64,000 nt of DNA from Cyclobacteriaceae bacterium (GCA_022842845.1 JALHOT010000003.1:248001-312000); one strand, 5' to 3'; positions 47,866-59,000 are shown, numbered from the stretch's first letter. Made by a program: numbers and translations. The notes: generated by a model not told the origin, from the sequence alone.

Positions 47866-48080
47866 TGACACTTCACTTTTTGTAAAGGATGGTCCCTAAA
47901 GTGATTCATGCACGAATTCTCAGATGGCAATCGCTTATAAAACTGAATAAATCCGTATACCTTGATTTTTTTTATCAAGGCCTTTATCTATTGAGACAAC
48001 CTATGTCAAGTTTGGGTATCTTTACGGATCAGGCCAATTTATTATCTGTCTATTTAAAAACTAAACCATGAGTTTACACA

Positions 48081-48776
48081 ATGGCTAAAAAGGTGGCCAT
48101 CATACAATCCAACTACATTCCTTGGAAGGGGTACTTTAACATTATAAAAGATGTAGACGAATTTGTATTACTAGACGATGTCCAGTATACCCGCAGAGAT
48201 TGGAGAAATAGAAATATAATTAAAACCCGTCACGGACTTAAATGGATTACTATTCCAGTGGAGGTTAAAGGTCGATTTGATTCAAAAATTAATGAGGTCG
48301 AAGCTTTTGGTGAGGAGTGGAGAACTCACCACTGGAATCAGCTGTCAGATGCTTATAAAGAAGCTCCCTTTTTTGAATTATACAAAGACGTGTTTAAACC
48401 ATTATTCCTTAATGATACTGAAAAAAAAATAAGCATTATTAATTATAAATTCATTTTCGCAATCAACAATTTGATGGGTATTACAACACCTATTAGGTGG
48501 TCAAGTGAATTTAGCACAACTCAAGACAAAACAAATCGATTAATTTCTATTTGTAAGTGCCTGAATGCTGACGAGTATATTTCGGGGCCTGCTGCCAAAG
48601 CGTATTTAAATGAAGCTGAATTCCATAAACACCACATCCAGGTTAGGTGGGCAAACTATGATGGCTATAAGGAATATCCACAACTTCACCCTCCCTTTGT
48701 ACATGGTATAACTATCCTGGACTTATTGTTTAATCAAGGAGAAAATGCAAAGGACTTTCTTAAAATGAGTATATGA
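48081..48776 (+). CDS. WbqC family protein
   Basis: VAIIQSNYIPWKGYFNIIKDVDEFVLLDDVQYTRRDWRNRNIIKT; FVHGITILDLLFNQG. Confidence 0.9.
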   Translation: MAKKVAIIQSNYIPWKGYFNIIKDVDEFVLLDDVQYTRRDWRNRNIIKTRHGLKWITIPVEVKGRFDSKINEVEAFGEEWRTHHWNQLSDAYKEAPFFELYKDVFKPLFLNDTEKKISIINYKFIFAINNLMGITTPIRWSSEFSTTQDKTNRLISICKCLNADEYISGPAAKAYLNEAEFHKHHIQVRWANYDGYKEYPQLHPPFVHGITILDLLFNQGENAKDFLKMSI

Positions 48777-49705
48777 AGCCAAAGATTACAATTGTAACAA
48801 CGCTATATTACTCAGAATCTTTTATTGAGACATTCTATAGTCGTATAAAGCATTCAGTTGAACAGATAACAGATCTGTATGAAATTCTCTTTGTAAATGA
48901 TGGCTCTCCTGATAACTCAAAGCAAAAAGTGTTGCAACTGTCTCAACACGATGACAGAATCGTACTTATTGATCTCTCAAGAAATTTTGGCCATCATCAA
49001 GCTATAATAACCGGACTACAGTTATCAACAGGTGATTTTGTTTTCTTGATTGATTCCGATTTGGAGGAGGATCCCGAATTACTAAATTTATTCTGGCACG
49101 AAATGATTAGTAATACAGAGGCGGACGTAGTCTATGGAATACAAGCCAAAAGAAAAGGTGGTTTTTTTGAAAGAATTTCAGGCAGTCTCTTTTACAAAAT
49201 ACTCAACTCAATGACAAAGGTGAGCTATCCATCTAACACATTAACTGCAAGGTTAATGAAACGAAACTATGTAGAGGCTGTTTTAAGTTTTAAAGAAAAA
49301 GCGTTGGACATTTGGTCTGTATTTGCACTGGCTGGTTTTAATCAAGTTGGCATGTCTGTTACCAAAGGAAGTAAGGGCTCAAGCACCTACACTTTAAATA
49401 AAAAGCTTGGTATGACGATAGAAATTGTAACATCGCTAAGCAATAGGCCTTTATACATTATATTTTTTATAGGTACTATTTGGCTTTGTCTTTCTTCCTT
49501 TAACATATTACTAATACTTGCAAATAAATGGATCTATAAAACCGAAACGGAAGGATGGGCAAGCATTATGGCTTCAATATGGCTGATTGGAGGCGTAATC
49601 ATTTTTCTGCTTGGACTGATTGGCATATATTTATCGAAAATATTTCTTGAAACAAAAGGAAGACCAGTCACATTAATCCGAAAAATTTACAAAAAGAATA
49701 ATTGA
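48773..49705 (+). CDS. Glycosyltransferase family 2, ArnC/GtrB/DPM-like with two C-terminal TMs
   Basis: FVNDGSPDNSKQKVLQL; DLSRNFGHHQAIITGLQLSTGDFVFLIDSDLEEDPELL; two hydrophobic C-terminal segments. Confidence 0.9.
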   Translation: MKPKITIVTTLYYSESFIETFYSRIKHSVEQITDLYEILFVNDGSPDNSKQKVLQLSQHDDRIVLIDLSRNFGHHQAIITGLQLSTGDFVFLIDSDLEEDPELLNLFWHEMISNTEADVVYGIQAKRKGGFFERISGSLFYKILNSMTKVSYPSNTLTARLMKRNYVEAVLSFKEKALDIWSVFALAGFNQVGMSVTKGSKGSSTYTLNKKLGMTIEIVTSLSNRPLYIIFFIGTIWLCLSSFNILLILANKWIYKTETEGWASIMASIWLIGGVIIFLLGLIGIYLSKIFLETKGRPVTLIRKIYKKNN

Positions 49706-50325
49706 TGTCCAGCAATCCGACCCACTTTTACAATGACAAACTCTCACAATTTGGTGATTCAGCCAAAGGTGTAGGCTGGAAAGATGAGGCGGCTCAAATC
49801 ATACGATTTGAACAGCTTGCTAAAGTTATTCGTGCTGACACAACCTTTTCCATCAATGACCTGGGTTGTGGGACGGGTGGTTTTGCAAGTTTTTTAGCCG
49901 GAAAAAAGTCTCTTTTCGTTTACAAGGGATATGACATTATGGATGAAATGGTGCAAAGAGCTATTCTGTCTTTAGGCAATAGTCCCAATTGTTCTTTTTC
50001 TACTATTGCGGACTCCTCTCAAATGAGCGTTGCGGACTATACGGTAGCCAGTGGTATTTTCAATCTCATGTTTAATAAAACAAAAGAGGAGTGGTTACAA
50101 TATATTTTAGATACCATCACCATAATGAATGAAAAAAGTACACACGGATTTGCTTTTAATGCACTAACGAGATACTCTGATCCTGAGTTCATGAAGGATG
50201 AATTGTATTACACTGACCCCTCCTTCATTTTTGACTTCTGCAAAACCAGATTTTCTAAAAACGTTGCGTTACTACATGACTACAACCAGTATGATTTTAC
50301 CATTTTAGTGAGAAAAAATCTTTAG
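49702..50325 (+). CDS. Class I SAM-dependent methyltransferase
   Basis: FSINDLGCGTGGFASFL; YKGYDIMDEMVQRAI. Confidence 0.82.
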   Translation: MMSSNPTHFYNDKLSQFGDSAKGVGWKDEAAQIIRFEQLAKVIRADTTFSINDLGCGTGGFASFLAGKKSLFVYKGYDIMDEMVQRAILSLGNSPNCSFSTIADSSQMSVADYTVASGIFNLMFNKTKEEWLQYILDTITIMNEKSTHGFAFNALTRYSDPEFMKDELYYTDPSFIFDFCKTRFSKNVALLHDYNQYDFTILVRKNL

Positions 50326-50329
50326 CTAT

Positions 50330-50692
50330 ATGGGTTATGCTTACATTTTTTTAACAATAATTCTTACCGTTTATGGTCAAATTATTCTGAAATGGCGATT
50401 AGATCAGATACATGATATCCCAGAAAACGCCATAGAAAAAATTGTGTTTTTTATAAAATCATTATTCGATCCATATATATTTTCAAGTTTTTTATCTGCA
50501 TTTTTTGCGAGCCTTAGTTGGATGGCTACTCTTAAAGAATTTGAGCTTTCAAAAGCTTATCCCTTCATGAACCTATCATTGGTTTTTGTTGTGATACTGA
50601 GTTATTTTATTTTCCACGAAACCCTTTCGGTTTTTAAGATTGTTGGTTGCGTTTTAATAATTGTTGGTGTTCTTCTAGTTTCCAAAGCATAG
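50330..50692 (+). CDS. EmrE/ArnE/ArnF-like small four-TM transporter (EamA/DMT superfamily)
   Basis: 120 aa, four TMs; YGQIILKWRLDQ; FELSKAYPFMNLSLVFVVILSYFIFHETLS. Confidence 0.82.
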   Translation: MGYAYIFLTIILTVYGQIILKWRLDQIHDIPENAIEKIVFFIKSLFDPYIFSSFLSAFFASLSWMATLKEFELSKAYPFMNLSLVFVVILSYFIFHETLSVFKIVGCVLIIVGVLLVSKA

Positions 50693-50693
50693 T

Positions 50694-51824
50694 ATGATAG
50701 GCTTTAATAAACCCTACTTAACAGGAACTGAATTCAAATACATTGAACAAGCCATAGCTCTTCAAAATATTTCGGGTAATGGGGTCTTTACAAAGAAGTG
50801 CCAGTCTTTCTTTGAAAAAAAATACAACTTCAGTAAATGCCTGCTGACCCATTCTGCTACGGCAGCACTTGAAATGGCAGCCATCCTTGCTGATATAAAA
50901 CCAGGCGATGAGGTAATATTACCCTCTTACACCTTTGTTTCTACCGCCAATGCCTTTCTACTACGTGGGGCAACACTAATCTTCTGTGATTCCAATGAGA
51001 ACGATCCCAATATTGATGTTAGTCACCTTAAAAGTCTTATAACTGGAAAAACAAAGGCCGTTGTGATTGTTCACTATGCTGGTGTAGGTTGTGATATGGA
51101 CGCGATTCTTTCACTAGTAAATGAAAGAAACATATTGCTAATAGAAGATGCTGCTCAAGCAATTGATTCCTACTATAAAAAGAGGCCTCTAGGCTCATTT
51201 GGTCATTTTGCTGCCTTTTCATTTCATGAAACAAAAAATCTTATCTCTGGAGAAGGGGGGATGCTAGTAATCAATGACAATAGATTTATTCAGCGGGCTG
51301 AGATTATTTGGGAGAAGGGTACAAACAGGGCTTCCTTTTATCGAAAAGAAGTAAGTAAATACTGTTGGGTTGATATTGGCTCTTCCTTTTTACCTTCAGA
51401 ATTAACAGCCGCATTTTTATTTGCGCAACTGGAGGCTTTAGATCTTATTCAGCAAAGACGCAGAGATCTTTGGAATTTATACTACAAACTTTTGTATCCA
51501 TTGAAAGAGGCTGGCAAAATTAAACTGCCTCCTATTGATATTGAGAATTATGGAAATGCTCACATATTTTATACTATTACTGAAAATATTTCTCAGAGGG
51601 ATGCCTTGCTATTGCACCTAGAACAGAATGGAGTTCAAGCTATATTTCATTACTTAGCTTTACACAAAAGCCCATATTTCCAGAGTATTAATAGTCTTCA
51701 GCCATCACTAAGAAACGCTGAGCATTTTGAAGAAACCCTTATTAGACTTCCTCTTTACTATGAATTAACAGAAAATCAAATTATCTACATCTCAAACCAA
51801 ATAATTCAATTTTACAATAGGTGA
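50694..51824 (+). CDS. wecE: dTDP-4-amino-4,6-dideoxygalactose transaminase-like (WecE/RffA)
   Basis: FNKPYLTGTEFKYIEQAI..SGNGVFTKKCQSFFEKKY; HSATAALEMAAIL; AAFSFHETKNLISGEGGML; SKYCWVDIGSSFLPSELTAAFLFAQLE. Confidence 0.88.
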   Translation: MIGFNKPYLTGTEFKYIEQAIALQNISGNGVFTKKCQSFFEKKYNFSKCLLTHSATAALEMAAILADIKPGDEVILPSYTFVSTANAFLLRGATLIFCDSNENDPNIDVSHLKSLITGKTKAVVIVHYAGVGCDMDAILSLVNERNILLIEDAAQAIDSYYKKRPLGSFGHFAAFSFHETKNLISGEGGMLVINDNRFIQRAEIIWEKGTNRASFYRKEVSKYCWVDIGSSFLPSELTAAFLFAQLEALDLIQQRRRDLWNLYYKLLYPLKEAGKIKLPPIDIENYGNAHIFYTITENISQRDALLLHLEQNGVQAIFHYLALHKSPYFQSINSLQPSLRNAEHFEETLIRLPLYYELTENQIIYISNQIIQFYNR

Positions 51825-52001
51825 TGAATTCTGATTCTACAGAAATTGAAGTTGTCTGAACATACCTCAAATTTTTGGGATAGAGCTGCTAATCGAAATT
51901 CCTGAGAATGGATTAACTATATTTTATTCTCATTTAGTACAGTACTCGTATTAAAGTTCATGAGCCTCGGTTTTCTGTAGGGCTGAAAAATGCATAAACA
52001 A

Positions 52002-52580
52002 CTAGACTTTAAATACTCGGTTGTTACTTAGTTTATACTTATCATTACTCTCTTCACAAATAGCCTCTCCATTTTCATCGAACTTTAAACGATGCCCAAA
52101 CTCACTCATCCAACCGATTTGTTTTGCCGGATTGCCCACCACTAATGCGTAGTCGGGCACATGCTTGGTTACCACCGCACCTGCACCAATAAAAGCAAAT
52201 CTTCCAATATCATGACCACATACAATGGTTGCATTAGCTCCAATGGAAGCTCCCCTTTTTACCGTTGTTTTGGCGTATTGACCTCTTCTGTTAACGGCAC
52301 TACGCGGGTTAGTCACGTTTGTGAAAACCATGGAAGGCCCTAGAAAAACATCATCCTCACAAATTACACCTGTATAAATGGATACGTTGTTTTGCACCTT
52401 TACATTGTTGCCCAAAATCACTTCTGGTGATACAACAACATTCTGACCGATATTACAATTTTCTCCGATTTGACAATTTGGCATGATGTGGGAGAAGTGC
52501 CATATTTTAGTGCCCTTACCGATTTCACAACCCTCATCAACAATGGCCGAGGGATGAACTGAGTAGTCTTTTGATTCCAT
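52002..52580 (-). CDS. wbpD: Left-handed beta-helix acyltransferase, WbpD-like
   Basis: [87 protein letters not shown]. Confidence 0.87.
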   Translation of the reverse strand: MESKDYSVHPSAIVDEGCEIGKGTKIWHFSHIMPNCQIGENCNIGQNVVVSPEVILGNNVKVQNNVSIYTGVICEDDVFLGPSMVFTNVTNPRSAVNRRGQYAKTTVKRGASIGANATIVCGHDIGRFAFIGAGAVVTKHVPDYALVVGNPAKQIGWMSEFGHRLKFDENGEAICEESNDKYKLSNNRVFKV

Positions 52581-52583
52581 TAC

Positions 52584-53711
52584 TTAACAAAAAAAATCTT
52601 TAATACAAGATACAATATAGTGCTGTTGCTCCTCCACCATTTCGGTATGAATTGGCAGCGAAATTACTTCCCTGGAAAGTGACTCTGTCAAAGGGAATGA
52701 ACCTTCTTCAAAGCCTGGTCTCTTATACGCCTTCTGCAAATGCAAAGGCACAGGATAATAAATCATGGTGGGAATGCCCTTATCTTCCAAATACTTCTTC
52801 AATACATCTCGCTGGCCGTTTTTAATTTTCAAAGTGTATTGATGGAATACATGCGTTGAATGAATGCTGCGCTTAGGTATTTCCAGATCATTGATGCTGG
52901 CTAATTCAGCATCGTAATAATTTGCAACCTTATTCCGAGCCTGTTCATATTCACTAAGGTAATTCAACTTTACGTTTAGGATCGCAGCCTGAAGGGTATC
53001 TAAACGACTATTTACTCCTATCACATCATGATGATATTTGATGCGCTGCCCGTGGTTGGCCATCATTTTAATCTTTTCTGCGAGTTCTTTGTCTCGGGTA
53101 AATAATGCACCACCATCACCGTAGCATCCCAGGTTTTTTGATGGGAAAAAGGAGGTCGTTCCTATAGTACCCATGGTACCTGCACGCATTTTTCTGCTAT
53201 CACTGAAAGTGTATGTAGCACCAAGCGCCTGTGCTGTGTCTTCAATTACATGAAGGTTGTACTTATTAGCTATTGCCAACAGTGGCTCCATATCAGCACA
53301 TTGTCCATACAAATGAACGGGAACAATTGCCTTTGTTTTAGTTGTAATTTTTGACGCTAGTTGGTTTACATCAATATTAAAAGTAGCGGCATCGACTTCC
53401 GTGAAAACGGGTGTAAGTCCCAACAGGGCAATTACCTCAGCAGTGGCCACATACGTATGAACAGGTAAAATGATTTCATCTCCTGGTCTTAAGTCAAGAG
53501 CCATCATGGCAATTTGTAGAGCATCTGTTCCATTGGCACAGGGGATCACGTACTCTACATTGTTATACTTTGCCAAAGCATCAGCAAATTGTTGCACTTG
53601 TGGTCCTTGAATGAAGGCAGTAGTATTTAAAACTTCCTGCATGGCAGCATCAATCTCAGGCTTGATTTTTTGATACTGCTTTTGCAGATCGACCATTACA
53701 ATCTTATCCAT
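52584..53711 (-). CDS. wbpE: DegT/DnrJ aminotransferase, WbpE-like
   Basis: MVDLQKQYQKIKPEIDAAMQEVLNTTAFIQGPQVQQF; PCANGTDALQIAMMALDLRPGDEIILPVHTYVATAEVIALLGL; TSFFPSKNLGCYGDGGAL. Confidence 0.85.
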   Translation of the reverse strand: MDKIVMVDLQKQYQKIKPEIDAAMQEVLNTTAFIQGPQVQQFADALAKYNNVEYVIPCANGTDALQIAMMALDLRPGDEIILPVHTYVATAEVIALLGLTPVFTEVDAATFNIDVNQLASKITTKTKAIVPVHLYGQCADMEPLLAIANKYNLHVIEDTAQALGATYTFSDSRKMRAGTMGTIGTTSFFPSKNLGCYGDGGALFTRDKELAEKIKMMANHGQRIKYHHDVIGVNSRLDTLQAAILNVKLNYLSEYEQARNKVANYYDAELASINDLEIPKRSIHSTHVFHQYTLKIKNGQRDVLKKYLEDKGIPTMIYYPVPLHLQKAYKRPGFEEGSFPLTESLSREVISLPIHTEMVEEQQHYIVSCIKDFFC

Positions 53712-53729
53712 TATTATATCCTCTGTCTT

Positions 53730-54755
53730 TTACTTATTATTTAATAAATACCATTCAATGGTTTTAAGAATCCCCGAATCGAAATCCTCCGCTGCCTTCC
53801 AACCAAGTTCCTGTTCAATTTTATCGGCATCAATGGCATAACGTTTGTCATGCCCAGCTCTATCTTGCACGTAGGTAATCAATTGTTTAAACGATGTGCC
53901 ATCGCTCTTTGGCCTCATTACATCGAGCATAGAGCAAATCTTGTCCGCTATTTGATTATTTGTGCGTTCATTTTGCCCACCAATATTATAGGTTTCTCCG
54001 GATCTTCCCTTTTCAAAAACCAAATCAATTCCCTTAACATGATCCAATACATATAACCAATCTCTAATGTTTTTGCCGTCACCATAGATGGGGATATTCT
54101 CTCCTGCAAGCGCCTTCCTAATGATGGTTGGTATTAGCTTTTCAGCGTGCTGCTTGGGACCATAGTTATTTGAGCAATTTGTTGTGACTACATTTAAACC
54201 ATAAGTGTGGAAATAACTTCGCACAAGCAAGTCGCTGGAAGCTTTAGAGGCAGAATAAGGACTGTTGGGCGCATAAGGAGTCTTCTCAGTAAACAAGCCA
54301 GTTTCCCCTAGTGAGCCATAAACTTCATCGGTTGATACATGCAAAAAGCGATAACCCTCTGCATTGGCTTTATGCTTAAAAGGAGCATCCATCCATCGAT
54401 GGCGCGCTACATCCAATAATGTAAATGTTCCGAAAACATTTGTTTTGATAAAGGCTTCAGGCCCCGCGATTGAATTATCTACATGTGATTCTGCGGCAAA
54501 ATGAATCACTCCTTCTATGGCAAACTCATTGAAAACCTTCTCTACTAATGATCGGTCACAGATATCTCCTTTAACAAAAGTGTAACGAGGGTTATTCTCA
54601 ACTTCTTTAATGTTAGCTGGATTACCCGCATAGGTTAACAAATCAAGGTTTATAATGCGACAATCATTATGCTTATTTAAAAAGTAAGGAATGAAGTTGG
54701 ACCCAATAAAACCAGCTCCGCCTGTTACCAATATTGTCTTCATATTATCCCGCAA
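53730..54755 (-). CDS. rfbB: dTDP-glucose 4,6-dehydratase
   Basis: [99 protein letters not shown]. Confidence 0.95.
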   Translation of the reverse strand: MRDNMKTILVTGGAGFIGSNFIPYFLNKHNDCRIINLDLLTYAGNPANIKEVENNPRYTFVKGDICDRSLVEKVFNEFAIEGVIHFAAESHVDNSIAGPEAFIKTNVFGTFTLLDVARHRWMDAPFKHKANAEGYRFLHVSTDEVYGSLGETGLFTEKTPYAPNSPYSASKASSDLLVRSYFHTYGLNVVTTNCSNNYGPKQHAEKLIPTIIRKALAGENIPIYGDGKNIRDWLYVLDHVKGIDLVFEKGRSGETYNIGGQNERTNNQIADKICSMLDVMRPKSDGTSFKQLITYVQDRAGHDKRYAIDADKIEQELGWKAAEDFDSGILKTIEWYLLNNK

Positions 54756-55623
54756 AACGTTCGTTCGAAATTTTGATTAAGTATTGACCATATTGATTTT
54801 TTGACAGCGGCTTGGCCAACTCCAGCAATTGTTCCTTGGTAATGTATCCTTTTCTAAAGGCAATTTCTTCCAAACAAGCTATTTTCAACCCCTGTCGCTC
54901 CTCAATTGATTCAACAAAATTAGACGCTTGTAGTAATGACTGATGTGTGCCTGTATCTAACCAGGCCATTCCTCTACCCAATAGCTTTACTGAAAGCTTT
55001 CTTTCTTGCAAATAAAGTCTGTTCAAATCAGTGATTTCTAATTCACCTCTTTGAGATGGTTTTAATGTTTTAGCCTTGGCCACTACTGAATTATCGTAGA
55101 AGTATAAACCGGTTACAGCATAATTAGATTTTGGATGCTGAGGCTTTTCTTCGATAGAAATTACTGAACCGTCTTCACTGAACTCAGCTACGCCATAGCG
55201 TTCAGGGTCACTTACATAATAGCCAAATACAACAGCACCGCCCTTTATTCTACTGGCTTCTTCAAGAATTGAAGAGAATTTGTAACCGTAAAAAATATTA
55301 TCACCTAGTATCAAACAACAAGAATCACTGCCAATAAAATCTTCTCCTAGTAGAAACGCCTGAGCAAGTCCATCTGGTGAAGGCTGTACTTTATATTGAA
55401 TATTGAGACCAATAAATTTTCCATCTCCCAACAAATTCTTAAAGAGTTCAATGTCGGTCGGTGTTGATATTATTAGAATATCCCGGATATCTGCCAGCAT
55501 TAAAACCGACAAAGGATAATAAATCATCGGCTTATCATAAATTGGGAGTATCTGCTTAGACACAGATTTAGTAAGGGGATATAACCTGGTCCCTGAACCT
55601 CCGGCAAGTATTATTCCTTTCAT
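54745..55623 (-). CDS. rfbA: Glucose-1-phosphate thymidylyltransferase
   Basis: [55 protein letters not shown]. Confidence 0.96.
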   Translation of the reverse strand: MKGIILAGGSGTRLYPLTKSVSKQILPIYDKPMIYYPLSVLMLADIRDILIISTPTDIELFKNLLGDGKFIGLNIQYKVQPSPDGLAQAFLLGEDFIGSDSCCLILGDNIFYGYKFSSILEEASRIKGGAVVFGYYVSDPERYGVAEFSEDGSVISIEEKPQHPKSNYAVTGLYFYDNSVVAKAKTLKPSQRGELEITDLNRLYLQERKLSVKLLGRGMAWLDTGTHQSLLQASNFVESIEERQGLKIACLEEIAFRKGYITKEQLLELAKPLSKNQYGQYLIKISNERFAG

Positions 55624-56639
55624 CAGTTTATTGATCTAATTCTCTTTTCCCAATGCCAGGCATGCTGCAAGGCATCTTTAATAGTGAACCTTGGTTTCCA
55701 ACGTAAAACATTAAACGCAAGATTTGCATCTGCAAAAACCTTTGCCACATCACCTGGTCTTCTTGAGCCTATCTTATAATTTAACTTAATTTGGTTAACC
55801 TCTTCAAATTGATTAACCAACTCCTTAACTGATACCCCGAAGCCGGTGCCTACATTAAAAATATGATTGCCCAAATTCTGGTTTATGAAATCCAAGGCTT
55901 TTACATGAGCATCTGCCAAATCAGTTACATGAATGTAATCGCGTACACAAGTGCCATCAGGTGTAGGGTAGTCGTCACCAAAAATTGTTAATTGATTTCT
56001 CAAGCCAATGGCAGTTTGTGTGATATAGGGTACAAGATTATTTGGAGTACCTAACGGCAGTTCTCCAATGAGTGCTGATGGGTGAGCTCCTATGGGGTTG
56101 AAGTAACGAAGTGAAACAACATCAATGCCTAAAACTTCTATATCTTCCAGTATTCGCTCACACATTTGTTTGGTAGCTCCATAAGGAGAGTTCGCCTTCT
56201 TTATAGCTGCTTGCTCGTTAACCGGTACAGTATCAGGCTCCCCATAAACCGTACATGAAGAAGAGAAAATAAGTTTAGAGACCTTGTGCGATTGCATACA
56301 CCGCAACAAGCTCGTTAAAGAAAACAAGTTGTTCTCGTAGTAATCGAGCGGCTTCTCAACTGACTCACCAACCGCTTTAAAAGCAGCAAAATGAATGACT
56401 GCATCAATCCTATTATTGCTAAAAATCTCTGCTAAAGCATTGTAATTTCTGCAATCAACCTTCCGGAAAGGAATAGTAATACCCAGCAGATTCTTCAGCC
56501 CATCCAATAAACGCTGATCACTTCTCGATAGATCATCAATTATCAAAACATCATACCCAGCCTCAACCAGTTGAACCACTGTGTGCGAGCCAATATAGCC
56601 TGCCCCGCCTGTGACTGCTATGCGTTTTCTTATACTCAT
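55623..56639 (-). CDS. galE: UDP-glucose 4-epimerase
   Basis: [79 protein letters not shown]. Confidence 0.92.
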   Translation of the reverse strand: MSIRKRIAVTGGAGYIGSHTVVQLVEAGYDVLIIDDLSRSDQRLLDGLKNLLGITIPFRKVDCRNYNALAEIFSNNRIDAVIHFAAFKAVGESVEKPLDYYENNLFSLTSLLRCMQSHKVSKLIFSSSCTVYGEPDTVPVNEQAAIKKANSPYGATKQMCERILEDIEVLGIDVVSLRYFNPIGAHPSALIGELPLGTPNNLVPYITQTAIGLRNQLTIFGDDYPTPDGTCVRDYIHVTDLADAHVKALDFINQNLGNHIFNVGTGFGVSVKELVNQFEEVNQIKLNYKIGSRRPGDVAKVFADANLAFNVLRWKPRFTIKDALQHAWHWEKRIRSIN

Positions 56640-57892
56640 TATAAGCGCCCAGAAACGTGCTTGTCTTTCCAAATGCCCTTCACATCAAAAAGAACTGCGT
56701 TTTGATGTTTGATTTTTGACAAATCCAATGAAATAAATTCGTTATGAGAAACCGCCAAAACAATTGCATGGTATTGTTTACTAAGATTTGATATAAGTGT
56801 TAATCCGTACTCATGCTTGACCTCTTCTGCGTCCGCTTGAGGATCATAAATATCTACATTCGTGCCGAAGCTCTTCAACTCCTGGATAACATCAACCACC
56901 TTGCTGTTGCGTATATCAGGACAATTTTCTTTGAAGGTTATTCCTAAAACGAGGATATCTGCATTATGAACGGGCAGTTGGTTTTGCGCCATCAGTTTAA
57001 TAACGCGGGACGCAATGTGGGCGCCCATATTATCGTTAATTCTTCTGCCTGCAAGAATTACTTCAGGGTGGTAGCCAAGGCTTTCGGCTTTATAAGTTAA
57101 GTAATAAGGGTCTACTCCAATGCAGTGACCCCCAACTAAACCTGGTTTAAAAGGTAAAAAATTCCATTTGGTACCTGCCGCTTCCAGCACCTCGCTTGTA
57201 TCAATACCCACACGCTCAAAAATCATCGACAATTCATTAACAAAAGCGATGTTAATATCTCTTTGAGAGTTCTCAATTACCTTAGCTGCTTCTGCTACTT
57301 TTATAGAAGATGCCTTATGTGTTCCTGCCACAATAATTTTATTGTATAAAGCGTCAACTTCATCTGCGATTGCTGGTGTGCTACCACTGGTTACTTTCTT
57401 AATGGTAGTGACTCTATGAAGTTTATCGCCTGGGTTAATCCGCTCAGGAGAGTAGCCACAGAAAAAGTCTACATTAAATTTCAGGCCACTGACTTTTTCA
57501 AGAACAGGCACACACACTTCTTCCGTGCAACCCGGATAAACTGTTGATTCATAAATAACAATATCACCCTTCTTAAGTGCAGCACCGACTGTTTTACTGG
57601 CGCTTACCAGTGGAGAAAGATCCGGCTTTTTGTATTCATCGACTGGTGTAGGTACCGTAACAATGAAATAATTAACAGATTTCAGATCCTCAGGATTGGA
57701 TGAGTAACTCAGTTTAGTGGAGCGTTTTAACTCTTCTGGTTCAACTTCCAATGTTCTGTCGTGGCCCTTTTGAAGTTCATCTATTCTTTGTTTGTTAATA
57801 TCGAAGCCAAGTGTGTCAGCTACCTTTCCAAACTCTACTGCAAGAGGCAAGCCAACATAACCAAGGCCAATAATTCCAATTTTCTTTGTCAT
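56639..57892 (-). CDS. Nucleotide-sugar 6-dehydrogenase, WbpA/TviB-like
   Basis: KIGIIGLGYVGLPLAVEFGKVADTLGFDIN; YESTVYPGCTEEVCVPVLE; GYSPERINPGDKLHRV; GGHCIGVDPYYLTYKAESLGYHPEVILAGRRIND. Confidence 0.93.
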   Translation of the reverse strand: MTKKIGIIGLGYVGLPLAVEFGKVADTLGFDINKQRIDELQKGHDRTLEVEPEELKRSTKLSYSSNPEDLKSVNYFIVTVPTPVDEYKKPDLSPLVSASKTVGAALKKGDIVIYESTVYPGCTEEVCVPVLEKVSGLKFNVDFFCGYSPERINPGDKLHRVTTIKKVTSGSTPAIADEVDALYNKIIVAGTHKASSIKVAEAAKVIENSQRDINIAFVNELSMIFERVGIDTSEVLEAAGTKWNFLPFKPGLVGGHCIGVDPYYLTYKAESLGYHPEVILAGRRINDNMGAHIASRVIKLMAQNQLPVHNADILVLGITFKENCPDIRNSKVVDVIQELKSFGTNVDIYDPQADAEEVKHEYGLTLISNLSKQYHAIVLAVSHNEFISLDLSKIKHQNAVLFDVKGIWKDKHVSGRL

Positions 57893-57896
57893 TTTT

Positions 57897-58919
57897 CTAT
57901 TTCGATTTATAATAAGCTAAATACCAATCTATGAAATTACCAATACCCTCTTTTATTGGGGTGTTAGGTTTAAAGCCAACCGCGTCTGTTAAAGCTTGAA
58001 CATCTGCATATGTTTCTGGCACATCACCTTCTTGAAGTGGAAGTAAATTCTTTTGTGCTTTTATACCAAGTTTTTCCTCGATGGCCTCAACAAAAGCCAT
58101 TAACTCAACTGGTTGATTATTTCCAATGTTGAAAATTCTGTAGGGAGCAAAGCTTGAGGCAGGATCAGGTAATAGTCCATCCCATTTTTTGTCTGGTGTT
58201 GGAATGGTTGGAATAAGCCTTGTTATGCCCTCAACAATATCATCAACATAAGTAAAATCTCTTTTCATTTTACCATAATTGTAGATATCAATGGGTTTAC
58301 CTTCCAATATTGCCTTTGTAAAAATAAAAAGCGCCATATCAGGTCTTCCGTATGGGCCATAAACCGTAAAAAAACGAAGGCCAGTGGTTGGGAGATTATA
58401 TAGTGCTGAATAAGTGTGAGCCATTAACTCGTTCGACTTCTTTGATGCAGCATACAAAGAGATTGGATGATCAACATTATTATGAACAGAGAAGGGCATC
58501 TTCTTGTTGGCTCCATACACAGAACTTGATGAGGCATATACCAAATGCTTGATATTATTGTGCCTACATGCTTCCAGGATATTTAAGAAGCCGTGAAGAT
58601 TACTCTCCAGATATGCATGTGGATTAGTGAGTGAATATCGAACACCTGCTTGTGCTGCAAGATTCACGACAAAATCAAAGCCATTATTTGCAAACAAGCT
58701 ATTAACCTTGTTTCGATCAATTAGATCACCCTCAACAAACTGAAATCCCGGAATGGCTTGTAAAATTGCCAGTCTGCTCTTCTTTAAATTGACATCGTAG
58801 TAATCGTTAAGATTATCGTAACCTGTAACTGAATAGCCCAACGAAGACAGCTTTTGAGTTAAATGAAAACCAATAAAACCTGCTGCACCCGTGACTAAAA
58901 CCTTATTTTGTGCGTTCAT
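57897..58919 (-). CDS. NAD-dependent epimerase, UDP-glucuronate 4-epimerase-like
   Basis: [108 protein letters not shown]. Confidence 0.92.
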   Translation of the reverse strand: MNAQNKVLVTGAAGFIGFHLTQKLSSLGYSVTGYDNLNDYYDVNLKKSRLAILQAIPGFQFVEGDLIDRNKVNSLFANNGFDFVVNLAAQAGVRYSLTNPHAYLESNLHGFLNILEACRHNNIKHLVYASSSSVYGANKKMPFSVHNNVDHPISLYAASKKSNELMAHTYSALYNLPTTGLRFFTVYGPYGRPDMALFIFTKAILEGKPIDIYNYGKMKRDFTYVDDIVEGITRLIPTIPTPDKKWDGLLPDPASSFAPYRIFNIGNNQPVELMAFVEAIEEKLGIKAQKNLLPLQEGDVPETYADVQALTDAVGFKPNTPIKEGIGNFIDWYLAYYKSK

Positions 58920-59000
58920 AATTAAAAATTGTGCAAAATTATCAAAAAAAGCTGATTTTAAGCTGGTTTTCTTGTGTTAGATTTGTGCCAAATTAAACTT

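Noticed and set aside
47889-48071. 60-aa ORF upstream of wbqC and the hairpin CCTTGAT-T7-ATCAAGG (47960-47980) within it
   Set aside because: No domain in the ORF; the hairpin has only a 7-bp stem with a T loop and sits in decayed sequence, so terminator/IS-end assignment is not supported
51825-52001. Gap between WecE-like and WbpD-like genes with a methyltransferase-like piece (KLSEHTSNFWDRAANRNS)
   Set aside because: Only about 18 residues before a stop; could be chance
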